A DNA stretch of 9,310 nucleotides from an uncultured Pseudorhodobacter sp. (GTDB taxonomy: Bacteria; Pseudomonadota; Alphaproteobacteria; Rhodobacterales; Rhodobacteraceae): contig CAMFIX010000084.1 in the NCBI GenBank assembly GCA_945952425.1, positions 1-9,310 on the forward strand. The letters run 5' to 3'. The notes below the pieces were generated by a model. The model was not told the DNA's origin, ran no database searches, and saw only the letters and a program-made list of their open reading frames with translations. Position 1 is the first letter of the stretch, and every line of letters starts with the position of its first letter. Position numbers and translations under genes: made by a program. Shown one piece after another: positions 6,379 to 9,310 of the stretch.

Positions 6379-6972
6379 ATGAAACTGACATCCGTTCTGT
6401 TCGCCACTCTTGTCGTCTTGGGCTCTCCGGCCGTTTTGCATGCCGAGGACAGCCATCACCCTAAAGTCACTCCGGAAGTCGCAATTCCTGCCGTCCCGGG
6501 CGCCATGGACATGATGGCGATGATGCCCGGCATGATGCAGAAGATGGCGATGATGCAAGAGATGGCGGATCCGACCCGCCATGTTGAAGGCCGCATCGCC
6601 TTCCTGCATGCCGAACTCGCGATCACCGAAGCGCAGGAGCCACTCTGGAAAGCGCTCGCCGATGCGCTGCGCCAGAATGCAGCGGGCATGATGCAGGTCA
6701 CCCCTGCCGATCACGGGAATGACCCTGGAAGCGCCGTGCTGGGCCAGTTGCTGGACCAGCAGCACGCACTGGAGGTGCGGCTCGACGGCTTGACGGCGGT
6801 CAATGCGGCGCTGAAGCCACTGGTGGATAGCCTGTCGGACAACCAGCGCGCCACACTGGACACGCTCTTCCCGCACGTCTCCGGCATGATGGAGATGGGG
6901 GGCATGATGCCGATGTCCGGGATGATGCCTGGCGCATCAGGCATGTCCGGCATGACGAAACCCGCGCCCTGA
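6379..6972 (+). CDS. Met-rich Spy/CpxP (LTXXQ)-like periplasmic protein
   Basis: The product is 197 residues with a Sec signal peptide (about 1-22, ending AVLHA). A Met-rich tract at 43-62 (MDMMAMMPGMMQKMAMMQEM) is followed by a helical core with two LTXXQ-type motifs: ITEAQ (82-86, after RIAFLHAEL) and LSDNQ (152-156). A second Met-rich tail (GMMEMGGMMPMSGMMPG, 169-185) follows. About two dozen of the 197 residues are Met. LTXXQ proteins such as Spy and CpxP are periplasmic chaperones or stress sensors. Met clusters of this kind bind Cu(I) or Ag(I) in periplasmic copper proteins. A metal-buffering or metal-sensing chaperone is the natural reading but is inferred. It is translationally coupled to the DUF5676-like gene. 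Confidence 0.85.
   Translation: MKLTSVLFATLVVLGSPAVLHAEDSHHPKVTPEVAIPAVPGAMDMMAMMPGMMQKMAMMQEMADPTRHVEGRIAFLHAELAITEAQEPLWKALADALRQNAAGMMQVTPADHGNDPGSAVLGQLLDQQHALEVRLDGLTAVNAALKPLVDSLSDNQRATLDTLFPHVSGMMEMGGMMPMSGMMPGASGMSGMTKPAP
6513..6556 (+). repeat. Short direct repeat encoding the Met-rich tract
   Basis: GATGGCGATGATGC occurs at 6513-6526 and again at 6543-6556, exactly 30 bp (ten codons) apart in the same frame. Each copy encodes MAMM. The tract may have grown by internal duplication and could vary in length between strains. Confidence 0.7.
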
Positions 6973-7087
6973 CCGGCGCAATCACCCGTCGCAACGCATT
7001 GCTCACGTGGACCCCGTCCGGTCTGCGCCCCATGACACGTGCCGCCCTCGCAGCAAGCGGGTACGCGGCCAGACCAAGGATATTCTT
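6973..7087. other. Intergenic region before the YVTN gene
   Basis: This 115-bp gap contains two CACGTG palindromes (7004-7009 and 7036-7041, 32 bp apart) and an imperfect inverted repeat GCAA-N4-TTGC at 6991-7002. AAGGA just before ATG 7088 serves as ribosome binding site. No FNR box or clear sigma-70 promoter is visible, and no T-run terminator. It may hold an internal promoter or simply be a spacer in the operon. Confidence 0.4.
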
Positions 7088-8137
7088 ATGAAACGCTCGA
7101 CCCTTCGCGACCTGCTCGCCGGCACCGCCCTCATCGGCCTTCTGCTCGGCGCATCGGCGGCCTTCGCCGGCAGCCCGGGCTATGTCTTCACCGCCAACGA
7201 GGCGGCGAACTCGCTCAGCCGGATCGACCTGTCCTCGGGCCAGGTCGAGACCGTGCCGCTGCCGATCGTGCCGCATAATGTCGATGTGTCCGGCAGGGGC
7301 CAGCCCCTGCTGGTGGTTGGGCCGATGGCGATGGCGGATCACGGCAAGGCCGGCACGGACATGGCCGGCATGGAAGGCCACGGCGAAGCCGGGCTCTTGG
7401 CCGTGCTGGACCCGCTCGATCTTGCCAAACCGCCGCGCGCGCTGATCCCGGTCGGCGAGCATCCGGCGCATGTCGTGGCGCTGGCCGATGGCTCTACGGC
7501 CTTCGTCACCAATGCCGGCGAGAACACGGTCGGGGTCATCGACCTGGCGGCCGGGCAGATGGTCGCGCGGATCCCGACCGGAGCCTACCCGCACGGGATG
7601 CGGCTCAGCCCCGATCAGGCGTCGCTGCTGGTGGCCAATGTCGAGGATGGCAGCGTCTCGCTGATCGACGTGGCGACACGGTCTGAGACCGCCCGCATCC
7701 CGGTCGGCAAGGCGCCGGTACAGGTGGGCTTCCTGCCCGATGGCAGCCGCGCCTTCGTCTCGCTGCGCGACGAGGATGCGGTGGCGGTGATCGACATTGC
7801 GGACCGCAAGGTGACAGCGCGCATCACGGTCGGGCGCGGGCCGATCCAGCTGCATGCCAGTTTGGATGGGCGCTATGTCTTCGTCGCCGATCAGGGCAGC
7901 AAGGAAAATCCTGACAACAGGGTTTCGGTGATCGACGTGGCCAAGGGTCAGGTGGTGACCACGATCGAGACCGGGGCGGCGGCGCATGGCGTCGACATCA
8001 GCGACGACGGCCAGTCGGTCTTCGTCACCAATGTCGCGGATGGCACCGTGTCGGCGATCGATATTGCCACGCTCAAGGTCTCGGCGACCTATCGCGTCGG
8101 CGATGGGCCGAACGGGATCGCCTATCTGCAACCGTGA
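7088..8137 (+). CDS. Exported YVTN-family beta-propeller protein
   Basis: The product is 349 residues with a signal peptide (1-27, ending ASAAFA). The rest is built of roughly 40-residue YVTN/cytochrome-D1-like repeats, with pattern AFVTNxxENTVGVIDLxxGxxVARIPTGxxPHGxxLSPD: blades are visible starting near 31, 103, 137, 179, 221, 262 and 309, consistent with a seven-bladed propeller. Between the first blades is an insertion (residues about 78-100) rich in Met and His: M80, M82, H85, M92, M95, H98. YVTN propellers are periplasmic or surface proteins, related in fold to the d1 domain of cd1 nitrite reductase, and usually act as binding scaffolds; no haem-d1 role can be claimed here. The Met/His loop suggests metal contact. 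ATG 7088 has AAGGA upstream and gives the signal peptide. Confidence 0.9.
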   Translation: MKRSTLRDLLAGTALIGLLLGASAAFAGSPGYVFTANEAANSLSRIDLSSGQVETVPLPIVPHNVDVSGRGQPLLVVGPMAMADHGKAGTDMAGMEGHGEAGLLAVLDPLDLAKPPRALIPVGEHPAHVVALADGSTAFVTNAGENTVGVIDLAAGQMVARIPTGAYPHGMRLSPDQASLLVANVEDGSVSLIDVATRSETARIPVGKAPVQVGFLPDGSRAFVSLRDEDAVAVIDIADRKVTARITVGRGPIQLHASLDGRYVFVADQGSKENPDNRVSVIDVAKGQVVTTIETGAAAHGVDISDDGQSVFVTNVADGTVSAIDIATLKVSATYRVGDGPNGIAYLQP

Positions 8138-8156
8138 CCCTGCCCAAGAAAGGAGC

Positions 8157-8179
8157 GCCTGTCCCGGACCGGGGCAGGC
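8157..8179 (+). other. Strong GC-rich intergenic stem-loop
   Basis: GCCTGTCCCG (8157-8166) pairs with CGGGGCAGGC (8170-8179) around a 3-nt loop, ten pairs including one G-U. No T-run follows, so it is not a classical intrinsic terminator. It lies between the YVTN and DUF2933-like genes, 20 bp after the stop of the former. The 3' arm can also pair with CCTGCCC at 8139-8145, giving a competing structure. It may stabilise the upstream mRNA, mark a processing site, or set different expression of the two halves of the cluster. Confidence 0.55.
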
Positions 8180-8224
8180 CGATCACCGGATGCAGGCACC
8201 AGGTCCTGCGCACCAGGAGAAGAG

Positions 8225-8521
8225 ATGATGCATGACCATCATTCACCCAACGGCGCGGAGCCTATGCCGCCGTGGTATCGCAGCCGCGCAGGCCTTGCCT
8301 TCGCCGGCTTTGCGGCGGTTGCCGCGCTATTGTTGATCTACGAACACCGGATGCACATCCCGTTCGGGAATCTGTTGGTTATCCTGCCGTTGTTCGTCTG
8401 CTTCGGCCTGCATTCCTTCATGCATGGCGGCCATGGCGGGCATGGTGGCCACCACCATTCCGGCGGGGCGCCGAAATCTTCGGACCCGTCGAAGCCAGCG
8501 CAGGAGGAGGACCGGCCATGA
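8225..8521 (+). CDS. DUF2933-like small membrane protein with His-rich tail
   Basis: The product is 98 residues (97 if the second ATG at 8228 is used; AGGAG at 8215-8219 suits either). A polar His-containing N-terminus (MMHDHHS) precedes two hydrophobic segments (about 22-38 and 47-62) separated by YEHRMH. The protein then runs into HSFMHGGHGGHGGHHH (63-78), with seven His in 16 residues, and a charged end. The order helix, EHxxH, LPLFVCFGLHxFMH, then HGGHGGH is characteristic of the DUF2933 family, commonly found beside copper, silver and lead resistance genes. Function is unknown, but metal contact by the His tail is plausible. The stop overlaps the next start as ATGA. Confidence 0.85.
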   Translation: MMHDHHSPNGAEPMPPWYRSRAGLAFAGFAAVAALLLIYEHRMHIPFGNLLVILPLFVCFGLHSFMHGGHGGHGGHHHSGGAPKSSDPSKPAQEEDRP

Positions 8522-9174
8522 CCCCCGATACCGCCCCGGCCTACGGGCTTTGGCTGCTGGCCTTCGTCAACGCCGCAGTCTTCATCATCTTCGCGCTGAG
8601 CTTCTTCAAGCCGCAGACTTCGCGCGATTGGCGCAGCTTCGGCGCGTTCAGCGCCTTTCTGGTGGCGCTCTTCGCCGAAATGTATGGCTTTCCGCTGACG
8701 ATCTACCTGCTGTCGGGCTGGCTGCAGAGCGCCTATCCCGGCATCGACTGGTTCTCGCATGACGCGGGCCATCTTCCTGAGATGCTGTTCGGCTGGCGGG
8801 TCAATCCGCATTTCGGTCCGTTCCACCTCTTGAGCTTCGCACTGATCGGCGGCGGTTTCTGGCTACTGTCCGCCGCCTGGCAGGTGCTCTACCTGGCGCA
8901 GCGCGAAGGCCGGCTTGCCACGACAGGGCCGTATGCCCATGTCCGGCATCCGCAATATCTCGGCTTCATCCTGATCCTGACCGGGTTTCTGTTTCAATGG
9001 CCGACGATCCTGACCCTGCTGATGTATCCGGTGCTGATCTGGATGTATCTGCGCCTCGCCCACAGCGAAGAGGTCGAAGCCCGCGCCCGCTTCGGAGCCG
9101 AATACGACGCATGGGCGCGCCGGGTGCCCGCCTTCCTGCCGTTCGGCCACAAGCAAAGAGGGGCCGCGACATGA
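8518..9174 (+). CDS. Isoprenylcysteine carboxyl methyltransferase-family membrane protein
   Basis: The product is 218 residues with about five hydrophobic segments. The C-terminal half has the ICMT/PEMT-type S-adenosylmethionine-binding signature: GPYAHVRHPQYLGF (137-150), then a hydrophobic hairpin, then HSEEVEARARFGAEYDAWARRVPAFLP (182-208), with the Glu pair and RFGAEY. Homologues methylate prenylcysteine carboxylates in eukaryotes or phospholipids in bacteria, at the membrane. Bacteria do not make CaaX prenyl proteins in the same way, so the substrate here is unknown. An A/G-rich Shine-Dalgarno sequence (AGGAGGA) lies about 10 nt before the ATG. The gene overlaps the DUF2933-like gene and the following cytochrome-like gene by four bases each (ATGA), so the three are translationally coupled. 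Confidence 0.88.
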   Translation: MTPDTAPAYGLWLLAFVNAAVFIIFALSFFKPQTSRDWRSFGAFSAFLVALFAEMYGFPLTIYLLSGWLQSAYPGIDWFSHDAGHLPEMLFGWRVNPHFGPFHLLSFALIGGGFWLLSAAWQVLYLAQREGRLATTGPYAHVRHPQYLGFILILTGFLFQWPTILTLLMYPVLIWMYLRLAHSEEVEARARFGAEYDAWARRVPAFLPFGHKQRGAAT

Positions 9175-9310
9175 AAACGCGCCAGATCGCGATCCTGTCC
9201 GGCCTGCTGCTTCTGCTGGCCATGCCGGCTGTGGCGGATGACATGGCGATGATGAGCCCGGGGATCATCCTGCCGCGGATGGACCCCGCCAACGGCCGGC
9301 TTCTGTTCGC
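9171..9310 (+). CDS. Exported protein start, probable c-type cytochrome (3' truncated by window edge)
   Basis: Only 46 codons are present. Residues 1-22 form a signal peptide (MKTRQIAILSGLLLLLAMPAVA). The mature start is DDMAMMSPGIILPRMDPANGRLLFA, where the frame runs off the edge. The segment DPANGRLLFA is the usual lead-in to a class I cytochrome c haem site (GxxLFxxxxCxxCH), and the context next to a membrane methyltransferase and metal-type proteins fits. The CXXCH motif itself lies outside the window, so the call is not proven. The MAMM motif matches the repeated unit of the Met-rich protein encoded at 6379-6972. The start overlaps the methyltransferase stop by four bases. Confidence 0.6.
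   Translation, partial: MKTRQIAILSGLLLLLAMPAVADDMAMMSPGIILPRMDPANGRLLF

Noticed and set aside
6800..8131. 443-codon open frame on the minus strand
   Set aside because: It is antisense to the YVTN propeller gene. The Asp/Arg/His-rich repeats are the mirror of the propeller repeats, and there is no family motif or good ribosome binding site.
7088..8137. NirN/NirF-like haem d1 protein
   Set aside because: The propeller repeats are YVTN type, and there is no cytochrome c domain or denitrification gene nearby, so a haem-d1 role is not supported.
1..9310. tRNA, rRNA, CRISPR array, insertion sequence or replication origin
   Set aside because: On reading both strands I saw no regularly spaced repeats, transposase motifs, terminal inverted repeats, iterons or cloverleaf-like segments.

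Overview
The window reads as accessory DNA, probably plasmid or integrative-element DNA, from a GC-rich alphaproteobacterium, most likely in the Rhodobacteraceae (Paracoccus/Rhodobacter-like). The signs are high GC in third codon positions, the form of the VirB proteins, a canonical FNR-type anaerobox, and the style of the heavy-metal cluster. The genus is an inference; no marker gene is present.

Positions 1-4116 (+ strand) carry a P-type (VirB-like) type IV secretion operon in the order virB6 (3' part only), virB8, virB9, virB10, virB11. The junctions are tight (33 bp, 10 bp, 1 bp and a 1-base overlap), so this is one transcription unit that enters from the left. No virB7 lies between virB6 and virB8. 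No virD4 follows virB11 inside the window.

Positions 4162-5400 (- strand) hold a single MFS efflux-type transporter that converges on virB11. It marks the switch from transfer backbone to cargo.

Positions 5401-5617 are a divergent intergenic region. It contains a perfect 14-bp FNR/Crp-type palindrome, TTGAT-N4-ATCAA, at 5553-5566. The box sits where a class II activator site would be relative to a candidate -10 element and a Shine-Dalgarno-preceded GTG start.

Positions 5618-9310 (+ strand) form a compact run of small envelope proteins: a Cys-rich exported protein, a possible 34-residue ORF, a DUF5676-like two-helix membrane protein, a very Met-rich Spy/CpxP (LTXXQ)-like periplasmic protein, an exported YVTN beta-propeller with a Met/His-rich loop, a DUF2933-like membrane protein with a His-rich tail, an isoprenylcysteine carboxyl methyltransferase-family membrane protein, and the start of an exported protein that looks like a c-type cytochrome and is cut by the right edge. 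Many junctions are ATGA overlaps.

The Met, His and Cys richness, the all-envelope location, and known neighbourhoods of DUF2933, DUF5676 and LTXXQ proteins suggest periplasmic handling of a soft metal such as Cu(I) or Ag(I), perhaps tied to low-oxygen respiration through FNR and the cytochrome. That function is inferred. The role of the methyltransferase is unknown and is the most open question in the window.
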